Counted from the stretch's first letter, positions 1-6,590 are shown. The stretch is 7,579 bases of DNA from Scatomorpha pullicola (GCA_018716545.1 DVJU01000062.1:1-7579), one strand, 5' to 3'. Notes: generated from the sequence alone by a model not told the origin. A program made the numbers and translations.

Positions 1-1982
1 GCGGGCGAGATGTCTGTGTGGTCGCCGTCGAGGAACGCGGCGGTGACAATGACCAGCGCGTCACTGGTGTCGCCGATGTGCTCGGGGTGCACGAAATAGT
101 CAAACAGCAGCGCATTGCCGTCGCGCTCTACGCCGTGAGGCGCGCCGCGGAAGAGTATAAGCGGTACCTCCTCCTGAAGCCCGATCGCTTCACTGCGAGT
201 ATCGTTCAGCGCCGCGCCCCAGTCGTAGCTCCCCGTCTGAGCGATGTCGTCGGGGGCGGTAAGCTCCACGCCGGAGCCGGTGCCGTCGGAGAAGGTGACG
301 GAGCTGCTGAACGCCGGCTCCAGGTCAAAGGTCAGATACCCGGAGCGCGTGCTGCACGGGAACTCGGAAGAACGGCGGCACTCCCACGCGCCGTTGCTGT
401 AGCGGTAATACCTCAGCATAACGCTCTGCGCTCCGGACGGCGCGGTGAAGTCGAATATGCTCACCCACGGCTCATCCGTCGATTCGTCCTGTCCCCTCAA
501 GGACATTTTGCCGTCGGCGGCCAGGAAGGTCGCGGTGATGCATATGTACTCCTGGTTCGAGTCCTCAATGAGCCGGGGTTCGTCAAAATAGCTCAGGGAT
601 GAATGGACCTCGTATGTATCCCCCTCCACCCCGCTGAGCATGGCGAGCGGGACGGCCTCGTTTAGTCTGGCCTCGACCTCGGCAGGCAGCCAGTTTATGT
701 CCGACCAGTTCAGTCCGCTCCTGGCGGCGATGCCGTCAAAATCGTACTCGGGCGAGGAATAGCTTGTGCCGGAAAACTCAGCCGTCCAGCTGTACTTGTC
801 CAGGCCGAGATCCACGTCGATGGCGATACTGCCCTCGGCGGCGTTGCAGATCTGCGAGGAGACCTCGCGCGCTTCCCACCTGCTGCCGTTATATCGCCAG
901 GCGGTGACCTCGATGCTGCCCGTGCCCTCCGGAGCCGTGAAGTCGTAGATGTGCATGTCGTTTATGACGCTCACGTAGCTCAGCGAGCCGGGCGCTGTCG
1001 TAATGGCCGGTTCCCCGCCCACGAAGGAGCAGGCGGTGGCCGTCAAAGTCAGCAGCACGGCCAGGACGATGGCTATTACGCTGTGCCGGTTGCGCGTCAG
1101 CATGGATATGCGCTCGCGGAGCTGTCCGGGCTTCGCGGACATGGTAGTGGCGACGGCCGCGCCGCGCGGTCTCTCGCAGGTCAGGCGTATCAGCGAGCGG
1201 CCATAGCTCGCGCGCTCGGCCTCGCCCAGACGCTTTACCGCCGCCTCGTCACAGGCCAGCTCGCAGTCGCGCTTGGAAAGCGACGCGGCCAGCCAGACCA
1301 GCGGGTTATACCAGTGCAGAGCGAGGCAGATGCAGCGCAGCGCGCACCAGACGTGATCCCGCTGCCTGTAGTGGGAGACCTCGTGCACCACCGCGTGGCG
1401 CAGCAGTTCGGCGTCTTCCGCCACCTCCGGCGTCACGTATATCACCGGCCTCACCAGCCCGAACAGGCAGGGCGAGTCCACCGCGCCGCTGACATAGACC
1501 GGCACGGGAGATGCGCCTGTTTGCAGCGCTACCCGCCTTTTCCTGACAGTGAGCGTGAACCTCAGCCATGCGCCGGCGAACACAAGCGCCATAATGCCCG
1601 CCCCGGTGAGCCAGAGCGGCATGACGAGCTTTTTCAGGCTCAGCAAAGCGCTCATGAAGTTGAACTCGCGCTCCGTGGCGCTCTCGGCTATTACGGCCGT
1701 GTTTCCGCCGCCGGGATAGTGCGCCTCCACCTTGCCGTCTTGCTGCCGCTCTATGCTCTCGGCGCCCTGCAATCGCTCGCTGAGCTGGACTACCGGCGCG
1801 CGCTCCACCACGGCGGTCACGCTGGCGTGGCTCTCGCCTATGCTGCCGGGTATTAGCAGCCGCAGCGCGACCAGCAGCCAGAGCGCGTATATCGCCCGCG
1901 CCGAGGCCTTGCCCCGAGAAAAGCGCCTTATCAGCACGACGGCGAGTATGAGCACGCTGGACGTGATGAACCATTTAAGCAT
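1..1982 (-). CDS. M56 family (BlaR1/MecR1-type) membrane metallopeptidase receptor, C-terminus beyond the window
   Basis: Hand translation from the ATG at 1982 stays open for 660 codons to the left edge, so the stop lies outside. The family are membrane zinc proteases that sense an outside signal and trigger inactivation of a BlaI-type repressor. Hydrophobic segments lie at about residues 5-19, 30-44, 117-140 and 301-317, the four-helix BlaR1 layout. The cytoplasmic part between helices 3 and 4 has HEVSH (200-204, bases 1371-1385), NPLVW (226-230) and ELACDE (241-246), where E241 is the likely third zinc ligand. No SxxK/SxN/KTG penicillin-binding domain is evident in the visible outer part; two related repeats (about 341-490 and 505-655) take its place. 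The start is chosen because GGAGG sits 6 bases upstream. It overlaps the repressor gene by 8 bases, suggesting translational coupling. Family assignment is firm; the signal sensed is unknown. Confidence 0.93.
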   Translation of the reverse strand, partial: MLKWFITSSVLILAVVLIRRFSRGKASARAIYALWLLVALRLLIPGSIGESHASVTAVVERAPVVQLSERLQGAESIERQQDGKVEAHYPGGGNTAVIAESATEREFNFMSALLSLKKLVMPLWLTGAGIMALVFAGAWLRFTLTVRKRRVALQTGASPVPVYVSGAVDSPCLFGLVRPVIYVTPEVAEDAELLRHAVVHEVSHYRQRDHVWCALRCICLALHWYNPLVWLAASLSKRDCELACDEAAVKRLGEAERASYGRSLIRLTCERPRGAAVATTMSAKPGQLRERISMLTRNRHSVIAIVLAVLLTLTATACSFVGGEPAITTAPGSLSYVSVINDMHIYDFTAPEGTGSIEVTAWRYNGSRWEAREVSSQICNAAEGSIAIDVDLGLDKYSWTAEFSGTSYSSPEYDFDGIAARSGLNWSDINWLPAEVEARLNEAVPLAMLSGVEGDTYEVHSSLSYFDEPRLIEDSNQEYICITATFLAADGKMSLRGQDESTDEPWVSIFDFTAPSGAQSVMLRYYRYSNGAWECRRSSEFPCSTRSGYLTFDLEPAFSSSVTFSDGTGSGVELTAPDDIAQTGSYDWGAALNDTRSEAIGLQEEVPLILFRGAPHGVERDGNALLFDYFVHPEHIGDTSDALVIVTAAFLDGDHTDISP
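18..962 (-). repeat. Tandem duplicated extracellular domain within the M56 receptor (protein-level repeat)
   Basis: Two copies of about 150 residues lie at residues 341-490 (bases 513-962) and 505-655 (bases 18-470). Matching landmarks keep nearly constant spacing of 162-164 residues: IYDFTAP (345-351) with IFDFTAP (509-515); a WRYNGSRWE stretch near 362-370 with YRYSNGAWE near 526-534; AVPLAML (443-449) with EVPLILF (605-611); and ITATFLAADG (482-491) with VTAAFLDGD (646-654). Similarity is seen in protein, not as an obvious DNA repeat, so the duplication is old. The copies lie on the outer side of the fourth membrane helix if BlaR1 topology holds. The domain family is not recognised. Confidence 0.75.
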
Positions 1983-2346
1983 GGCCGTCCTCCATTCGCC
2001 TGAGCATGGCGTAAAGCTCGTCTATCTCCTCTTTGGAAAGGCTCTGCCGCTTTGTAAAGGTGCTCACAAGCTGGCTGAGACTGCCGCGGTAGACCCTGTC
2101 TATCAAGTCCGCAGTCTCGCTCATCGCGGCGTCCTCACGCTCTATCAGCGGATAATAGCCAAGCACCTTGCCCACGTTCTCCGAGCGCAGCGCGCCCTTC
2201 TCCTCCAGGCGGCGCAGCAGGGTGAGAGTCGTGCTTCGGCTCCAGCCCCGGCTGTCCGTGAGCGACGAGACAAACTCCCTGCCCGTCATGCCGGGCTTCG
2301 CCCAGGCCAGCTCCATTACCGCCCACTCGGCGTCGGTTATAGTCAC
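1975..2346 (-). CDS. BlaI/MecI/CopY family transcriptional repressor
   Basis: A 123-residue protein of normal length for the family (about 120-130). The N-terminal winged helix is recognisable from the ITDAEWAVMELAW opening (residues 3-15), the recognition-helix region WSRSTTLTLLRRLEEKG (35-51) and the wing ending in YYPLI (64-68). The C-terminal half is a helical dimerisation region. Family members bind dyads in their own promoter as dimers and are inactivated when the partner M56 protease is activated. The GTG start is preceded by GGGAGG at 2355-2360, 8 bases away. The partner receptor gene follows directly with an 8-base overlap, which makes a BlaI-BlaR pairing more likely than a copper-responsive CopY role. 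The promoter and two candidate operators lie just upstream, so autoregulation is expected. The regulated genes outside this operon cannot be seen. Confidence 0.97.
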   Translation of the reverse strand: MTITDAEWAVMELAWAKPGMTGREFVSSLTDSRGWSRSTTLTLLRRLEEKGALRSENVGKVLGYYPLIEREDAAMSETADLIDRVYRGSLSQLVSTFTKRQSLSKEEIDELYAMLRRMEDGHA

Positions 2347-2363
2347 TTAGACCGCCTCCCTGT

Positions 2364-2381
2364 TGTCTACTCTTGTAAACA
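2364..2381 (-). promoter_or_regulatory. Candidate repressor operator, promoter-proximal copy (downstream of the -10)
   Basis: Minus-strand TGTTTAC-AAGA-GTAGACA, an imperfect dyad whose 7-base arms match at 6 of 7 positions. The centre reads TACA-AG-AGTA, close to the TACAnnTGTA core known for BlaI/MecI/CopY operators. It starts immediately after the -10 box, where bound repressor would block the start of transcription. It shares the pattern TGTnnAC-N4-GTnnACA with the second dyad. Assignment to this repressor is inference from position and pattern. Confidence 0.65.
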
Positions 2382-2410
2382 AGTATATCAGCATTGTTTA
2401 CGTCTGTCAA
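2382..2410 (-). promoter_or_regulatory. Sigma-A-type promoter of the repressor-receptor operon
   Basis: On the minus strand the -35 is a perfect TTGACA (2405-2410) and the -10 is TATACT (2382-2387), separated by exactly 17 bases. The predicted start of transcription is near 2375, giving a short leader of roughly 30 bases before the GTG at 2346. Two dyads overlap or abut the promoter, so it should be strong but repressed. It begins 15 bases beyond the terminator hairpin of the upstream operon. Confidence 0.88.
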
Positions 2411-2412
2411 CA
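2395..2412 (-). promoter_or_regulatory. Candidate repressor operator, upstream copy (over the -35)
   Basis: Minus-strand TGTTGAC-AGAC-GTAAACA, an imperfect dyad whose arms match at 6 of 7 positions. It covers the whole -35 box and part of the spacer. Its centre is 31 bp from that of the other dyad, about three helical turns, so two repressor dimers could sit on the same DNA face. The pair of similar dyads flanking the -10 makes chance unlikely, but binding is inferred. Confidence 0.65.
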
Positions 2413-2425
2413 AATACTTTACAGT

Positions 2426-2456
2426 AAAGCCGCCTCCCGTATCGGGAGACGGCTTT
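2426..2456 (-). terminator. Hairpin terminator of the ligA-containing operon
   Basis: As minus-strand RNA this folds into a 14-bp stem: AAAGCCG, a U, then CUCCCG, a three-base AUA loop, CGGGAG, a G, and CGGCUUU. The single irregular pair is U-G in minus-strand RNA but a C-A mismatch in plus-strand RNA, which favours function on the minus strand. It begins 2 bases after the stop codon of the cysteine-rich protein gene. The U tract is short (UUU followed by ACUGU), so termination may be incomplete. Confidence 0.8.
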
Positions 2457-2458
2457 CT

Positions 2459-2818
2459 TCACTCGACCGTGACCAGAAAGCGGCAGTTTTCGCCGCCAAA
2501 GAGCGCGGTGTGGAGGGTCTTGACCTCTATTTTCCTGCCCGGGAGCAGGTTTTCCAGCACGTACAGCACGCTCTGGCGCGAGCACTCGCAAAAGTTCGGG
2601 TCTGATATTTCACTGTTTGCCGCTTCGGGGCAGACGCAGCAGGGGTAGCCCACTATGTACACGTGACCCGGCTCCACGACCTCGCCGTGAAAATAGGGCG
2701 TGTCGCCATACTTGGCGTACTGCGCGTCCAGACTGCAGCCGCACTCCTCAAACTGGCGGCGCATCTCGGGCAGGGCGGTAAACTCTATGCACTTTTCGGC
2801 TTTTTCACGGTAGTTCAC
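2459..2818 (-). CDS. Small cysteine-rich protein of unknown function
   Basis: A 119-residue soluble protein with no signal peptide or membrane segment. It has nine cysteines (10, 26, 28, 60, 61, 63, 77, 79, 112), with clusters CGC (26-28), CCVC (60-63) and CEC (77-79), suggesting metal or redox chemistry. The C-terminal part (about 76-119: a CxC, a helix, then ENCRFLVTV) recalls cysteine-rich Firmicutes families such as DUF6144 and the end of V4R-type domains. That likeness is from memory and weak. The start is GTG at 2818, chosen for the strong GAGGTGA site just upstream; only 4 bases separate it from the dehydrogenase stop, so the two are almost certainly co-translated. It is the last gene before the terminator. 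No function is assigned. Confidence 0.87.
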   Translation of the reverse strand: MNYREKAEKCIEFTALPEMRRQFEECGCSLDAQYAKYGDTPYFHGEVVEPGHVYIVGYPCCVCPEAANSEISDPNFCECSRQSVLYVLENLLPGRKIEVKTLHTALFGGENCRFLVTVE

Positions 2819-2822
2819 TTGC

Positions 2823-3863
2823 TCACCTCGAAGTATCTATGGCGACCTTTATCACGCCGTCGCGGCGGTGCTCGAAAAGGTCGAAGGCGGAGTCAATTTC
2901 GCTCAGCGTATAGCGGTGGGTTATGAGCGGAGTGGTGTCGATCTTCCCCTCGGCGATGAGCCGCAGTATCTCGTCGCAGTCGCAGCCGTCCACGCCGCCG
3001 GTCTTGAACGTGAGATTCTTGCCGTACATGTCCGGCAGGGGCAGCGTCTGGGCGTTGTTGTAGAGCGCGACGACCGTGACGACGGCGTTCGGCCTTGCGC
3101 ACTGCCAGGCCAACTGGAAACTCTCGTACGAGCCGCCGCACTCAATGACGCGGTCGGCGCCGCCGTGCTCGCTGTTGGCTAGGACGAAGTCCGCAAGAGC
3201 CTCCGGCTCTGCGGTCAGTACGCCCGGGAAGTGCTTTCGCACCAGCTCCAGCCGCTCGCTGTGGCGGTCGCAGACTATGACGCGGCGCGGCTGCTTCAGC
3301 AGCACGCAGGAGAGCGTGCATATGCCGGTGGGGCCGCCGCCGATTATGAGCACGGTATCGTCGCAGCCTATCTCGCTTATCTTGGCCGCCCAGTACCCGG
3401 TGGCGAGGATGTCGCCGGTAAAGAGCGCCTGCTCGTCGCTGACGCCGTCCGGTATCCGGCTCAGGCCGGTGTCGGCGTGCGGGACGCGGACGTATTCGGC
3501 CAGGCCGCCGTCTATGCGGCAGCCCAGCGCCCAGCCGCCGTCGGGGTCGGTGCAGTTGTTCACCCAGCCGTGCTTGCAGAAGAAGCACTCGCCGCAGAAG
3601 GTCTCGACGTTGACGGCCACGCGGTCGCCGGGTTTGACGGACTTGACGTCGGAGCCGACGGCCTCGACCACGCCCACCATCTCGTGGCCTATGGTCGTGC
3701 CAGGCACGGCGCGCGGCACGCTGCCGTGCTTGATGTGCAGATCGCTGGTGCATATGCTGGCGAGCGTGACGCGGACTATCGCGTCGCCGCTGCCCGCTAT
3801 GGCCGGCCGGGGCTTGTCCGCAAGACGAAGCTCGCCGTTGCCGTAGTATGTGTATGCGCGCAT
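2823..3863 (-). CDS. Zinc-dependent medium-chain alcohol dehydrogenase family protein
   Basis: A 346-residue cytoplasmic oxidoreductase of standard MDR length. The N-terminal GroES-like domain has the catalytic zinc ligands C38, H60 (in GHEMVG) and D151, the same set as in Thermoanaerobacter-type secondary alcohol dehydrogenase, with E61 beside H60. A structural zinc lobe is present as C90, C93, C96 and C104. The Rossmann domain has GGGPTG (175-180), and D199 ends the second beta strand, which in this fold favours NAD over NADP. The substrate cannot be read from the sequence; alcohols, polyols or formaldehyde adducts are all possible. The ATG at 3863 lies 9 bases after the ligA stop, with a GTGAGG ribosome site overlapping that stop. 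The cysteine-rich gene follows at once. All key residues are intact. Confidence 0.95.
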   Translation of the reverse strand: MRAYTYYGNGELRLADKPRPAIAGSGDAIVRVTLASICTSDLHIKHGSVPRAVPGTTIGHEMVGVVEAVGSDVKSVKPGDRVAVNVETFCGECFFCKHGWVNNCTDPDGGWALGCRIDGGLAEYVRVPHADTGLSRIPDGVSDEQALFTGDILATGYWAAKISEIGCDDTVLIIGGGPTGICTLSCVLLKQPRRVIVCDRHSERLELVRKHFPGVLTAEPEALADFVLANSEHGGADRVIECGGSYESFQLAWQCARPNAVVTVVALYNNAQTLPLPDMYGKNLTFKTGGVDGCDCDEILRLIAEGKIDTTPLITHRYTLSEIDSAFDLFEHRRDGVIKVAIDTSR

Positions 3864-3872
3864 CTTATCGCC

Positions 3873-5849
3873 TCACTTGATAAGTTCGTTGAATTCGGCC
3901 TCGTCTATCACCCTGACGCCCAAGTCCTGGGCTTTGGTCAGCTTGCTGCCGGCGGCCTCTCCGGCGAGAACCATCGTGGTCTTCTTGCTCACGCTGCCGG
4001 AGACTTTGCCGCCGAAGCTCTCTATGATCTGGGCGGCCTGGTCGCGCGTGTAGGTCGGCAGCGTGCCGGTGAGGACAAAGGTCATGCCGCGAAAACGCTC
4101 GTCCCGGACGGTCTCGGTGCTCTCAAAGCTGACTCCTGCCTCGCGCAGCAGCCTTATCTGGTGCTGCGACTGCTCGCTGTCGAACCACTCGCGGATGCTC
4201 CTGGCCGTTATCTCGCCTATGTCGGGGATGTTTTGCAGCTCCTCCTCGCCGGCGGCCATCAGGGCGTCCAGGTTGCCGAAGTGGGCGGCCAGCACCTTGC
4301 CGGCCTTGGAGCCGACCTGTCTGATGCCAAAGGCGCACAGCAGCCGGGCAAGTCCTGCGGACTTGCTGTTTTCTATGGCGTTAATGAGGTTTTCCGCCGA
4401 CTTTTTGCCCATTCTGTCGAGATTTGCTATGTCTTTTGCATCCAGATAATATATCCCGGCGGGGGTGGTCAGCAATCCGGCGGCTACCAGAGAGGCGGCC
4501 ACGCTTTCGCCAAGCCCCTCTATGTCCATGGCCTCGCGGCTGGCGAAGTGGATGATGTTGCGCAGCCTCTGAGCCGGGCACTCCGCGCCGGTGCAGCGCA
4601 GAGCCACGCCGTCCTCGTCGCGGACTATCGGCGCGCCGCACTCCGGGCAGGTGTCGGGCAGGTGGTAAGGCTCGGCGCCCTCCGGGCGCTTTTCCTTCAC
4701 CACCTCCAGCACCTCGGGGATTATCTCACCCGCCTTGCGCACGCGCACGGTGTCGCCTATGCGCACGTCCAGCTTGTCTATGAAGTCCTGGTTGTGCAGC
4801 GTGGCGTTGGTGACGGTGGTTCCGGCCAGGCGCACAGGCTCGATGACGGCCTTGGGCGTGAGCACGCCGGTGCGCCCGACCTGGCAGACTATGTCCTTCA
4901 CGACGCTCTCCTTGACCTCGGGCGGGTACTTGTAAGCCGCCGCCCAGCGGGGAGCCTTGGCCGTGCTGCCGAGCTGCTCGCGCTGAGCCAGGGAGTTTAT
5001 CTTCACGACCGCGCCGTCTATGTCGTAGGGGAATTGGTCGCGATTCTCCCCTATCTCCGTGATGTGCCGGCAGCATTCGTCTATGTCCGTGCACACGGTG
5101 TGCGGCACGGCGTAGAAGCCGTAGCTCGCCAGCGCCTCAAGCGTCTCGCTGTGCGTGGAAAAGCTCACGCCTTCGGCCTTCTGGATGTTGAACACACAGA
5201 TGTCCAGCTTGCGCGCCGCGGCGACCTTGGGATCCTGCTGGCGCATGGAGCCGGCCGCGGCGTTGCGCGGGTTTGCAAGCAGCTGCTCGCCGCGCTCGGC
5301 GCGCTTTGCGTTCAGCTCCTCAAACACGGCGCGGGACATGTACACCTCGCCGCGCACGATAAGGCGCGGCGGGGCGTTCGTGAGCGTCTTGGGCAGGTTG
5401 CGGACGGTGCGGAGGTTCTCGGTCACGTCCTCGCCGGTCACGCCGTCACCGCGCGTTGCGCCGCGCACGAACACGCCGTTTTCGTACTCCAGGGACATGG
5501 AGAGGCCGTCGATCTTCGGCTCCACGCTGTATTCGCGCTCGCCGAGCGCCGAGGACACGCGCTCGTCAAAGGCCTTGAGCTCCTCGAAGGAGAACACATC
5601 GTTCAGGCTCTCCAGCGGCACCTCGTGCGTCACGGGAGCGAAGGTGCTCTTGGCCGTGCCGCCCACGTGCTGCGTGGGCGACTTTGGGTCGTAGAACTCC
5701 GGATGGGCGGCCTCAAGCTCCTCAAGGCGGCGCAGGAGCGCGTCGTACTCAAAGTCGGAGATCACCGGCGCGTCCTCGTCGTAGTAGTGGCGGTTGTGCT
5801 CCTCTATCTCTGCGCGCAGAGCTTCTATCTCGCGTTTTACATCGTCCAT
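3873..5849 (-). CDS. ligA: NAD-dependent DNA ligase LigA
   Basis: Seals nicks in duplex DNA during replication and repair, using NAD to adenylate its active-site lysine. The product is 658 residues, full length for the family (about 660-680). In order: the NMN-binding Ia helices with Y23, D32 and Y35; the adenylation domain with KIDG (K112 is the nucleophile) and the RGE motif near 166-168; the OB fold; a four-cysteine zinc finger (C401, C404, C419, C424); helix-hairpin-helix repeats (about 435-570); and a C-terminal BRCT domain (about 586-658). An upstream in-frame ATG at 5864 overlaps the yunB stop (ATGA) and would add five residues. I prefer 5849 because AGAGG sits 7 bases upstream and the N-terminus then aligns with E. 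coli LigA. The ligase is normally essential. All catalytic residues look intact. Confidence 0.98.
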   Translation of the reverse strand: MDDVKREIEALRAEIEEHNRHYYDEDAPVISDFEYDALLRRLEELEAAHPEFYDPKSPTQHVGGTAKSTFAPVTHEVPLESLNDVFSFEELKAFDERVSSALGEREYSVEPKIDGLSMSLEYENGVFVRGATRGDGVTGEDVTENLRTVRNLPKTLTNAPPRLIVRGEVYMSRAVFEELNAKRAERGEQLLANPRNAAAGSMRQQDPKVAAARKLDICVFNIQKAEGVSFSTHSETLEALASYGFYAVPHTVCTDIDECCRHITEIGENRDQFPYDIDGAVVKINSLAQREQLGSTAKAPRWAAAYKYPPEVKESVVKDIVCQVGRTGVLTPKAVIEPVRLAGTTVTNATLHNQDFIDKLDVRIGDTVRVRKAGEIIPEVLEVVKEKRPEGAEPYHLPDTCPECGAPIVRDEDGVALRCTGAECPAQRLRNIIHFASREAMDIEGLGESVAASLVAAGLLTTPAGIYYLDAKDIANLDRMGKKSAENLINAIENSKSAGLARLLCAFGIRQVGSKAGKVLAAHFGNLDALMAAGEEELQNIPDIGEITARSIREWFDSEQSQHQIRLLREAGVSFESTETVRDERFRGMTFVLTGTLPTYTRDQAAQIIESFGGKVSGSVSKKTTMVLAGEAAGSKLTKAQDLGVRVIDEAEFNELIK

Positions 5850-5856
5850 TGTATAA

Positions 5857-5861
5857 CCTCT
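5857..5861 (-). promoter_or_regulatory. ligA: Ribosome binding site deciding the ligA start
   Basis: AGAGG on the minus strand, 7 bases before the ATG at 5849. It lies just after the alternative ATG at 5864, so it cannot serve that codon, which has only a weak GGGG farther upstream. The site begins inside the yunB stop codon, so ribosomes finishing yunB could re-initiate here. Confidence 0.7.
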
Positions 5862-6538
5862 CATTTTGTATTACCCCAATTGAGGTAGGTGTCCGGCACG
5901 TCGCCGAGTATGACGGTCTCAGCAATGAGTATCTCGCTTATCACCTGGGTCGAGACGGTCTTCCAGGGCATGATGACGTCTATGTCTATCACGACTTCAA
6001 GCTTTATCTGGTGCTTTGTCTGGTTTATTCCGGCGTCGGAAAGCTCGTTCTGGAAGTCCACGTGAGAGCTGGAGAGCATGGTGATGTCCACTGGTATATC
6101 CGGTCCCTTGCCCAGCAGCAGGCTGGAGCCGAGGACGTTGCCTATGGGTATTGAGAGCGACAGCTCCCCGCCGTCGGCGGCGTGGACTATGTCCGAAAGC
6201 AGCTCGCTGCTAAGCGCGTTTATGCGCGCCATATTGGTGCGCACGGCGTTCACGGTGCCGTCGTCCCCGTAATCCAGATCGACGAAGTAGTCATAGTCGT
6301 AGTCCTCGTCCGAAAACTTTCGGCTGATGGCGTCGTTTATGCACAGCGTCATCAGATCCGTGGCGTCGGACAGCACCATCTGGCACGACAGATCGCGGAA
6401 ATAGGCAATGCTTTTTATCGTGACTGCCGCAAGTATGGCCACTACAACGGTCAGCACGACCGCAAGCTTTGTGCGGCGGCTCATGTGCGGCAGATGTACG
6501 TCCAGATAGACAGGCCGCCTGCGGATTCGTCTGGGCAC
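5861..6538 (-). CDS. yunB: Sporulation protein YunB
   Basis: A 225-residue membrane-anchored protein of the YunB family, needed for efficient sporulation in Bacillus subtilis, where it belongs to the mother-cell sigma-E regulon; its biochemical role is not established. A basic N-terminus (PRRIRRR) and one hydrophobic segment (about 25-43) anchor it, leaving the rest outside. Family hallmarks are strong: IPIGNVLGSSLL (130-141), GPDIPVDI (145-152), GINQTKHQI (170-178) and AETVILGDVPDTY (206-218). An acid- and tyrosine-rich stretch sits at 76-93. The GTG start at 6538 is supported by GGAGGTGA 6 bases upstream; the later ATG at 6484 has no ribosome site. It sits between the lyase and ligA. A sporulation gene coupled to an essential ligase may need its own promoter; a weak sigma-E-like candidate lies upstream. 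Confidence 0.95.
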   Translation of the reverse strand: MPRRIRRRPVYLDVHLPHMSRRTKLAVVLTVVVAILAAVTIKSIAYFRDLSCQMVLSDATDLMTLCINDAISRKFSDEDYDYDYFVDLDYGDDGTVNAVRTNMARINALSSELLSDIVHAADGGELSLSIPIGNVLGSSLLLGKGPDIPVDITMLSSSHVDFQNELSDAGINQTKHQIKLEVVIDIDVIMPWKTVSTQVISEILIAETVILGDVPDTYLNWGNTK

Positions 6539-6572
6539 GGCTGCTCACCTCCCAGACTATGTATATGCCGGG

Positions 6573-6590
6573 TATTTGTCCTATTTGTCC
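6573..6590 (-). repeat. Perfect 9-bp tandem repeat over the lyase stop codon
   Basis: Minus-strand GGACAAATA occurs twice back to back. The first copy encodes the last residues of the lyase and two bases of its TAG stop; the second lies wholly in the 42-base gap before yunB. It may be replication slippage, or the first copy may act as a weak -35-like element. The repeat itself is certain; a function is not shown. Confidence 0.85.

Noticed and set aside
18..602. Plus-strand open frame of 194 codons at the left edge
   Set aside because: It is the in-register antisense shadow of the M56 receptor, which has clear motifs and is open for 660 codons on the minus strand.
951..1974. Overlapping open frames on both strands (plus 951-1856, minus 1306-1974)
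   Set aside because: They are out-of-frame or antisense to the receptor; their translations are rich in Arg and Ala and lack motifs, whereas the receptor frame has HEVSH, NPLVW and membrane helices here.
1972..1974. Alternative ATG at 1974 as start of the gene after the repressor
   Set aside because: It opens the wrong frame; the ATG at 1982 has GGAGG 6 bases upstream and leads into the M56 protein.
2364..2412. Reading the dyads as CopY copper-responsive cop boxes
   Set aside because: The repressor is coupled to an M56 protease, the BlaI-BlaR arrangement, and no copper ATPase or chaperone gene is visible.
2347..2458. Riboswitch or small RNA in the only intergenic region
   Set aside because: The space is explained by a terminator hairpin, a promoter and two dyads; the predicted leader of about 30 bases is too short for a known riboswitch.
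3231..5888. An 885-codon open frame on the plus strand, antisense to the dehydrogenase and ligA
   Set aside because: It is in codon register with both sense genes, so it stays open merely because they lack TTA, CTA and TCA codons over this stretch. The sense products match known families over full length; the antisense product is low-complexity-like (rich in Ala, Val, Leu, His, Gly) with no recognisable domain.
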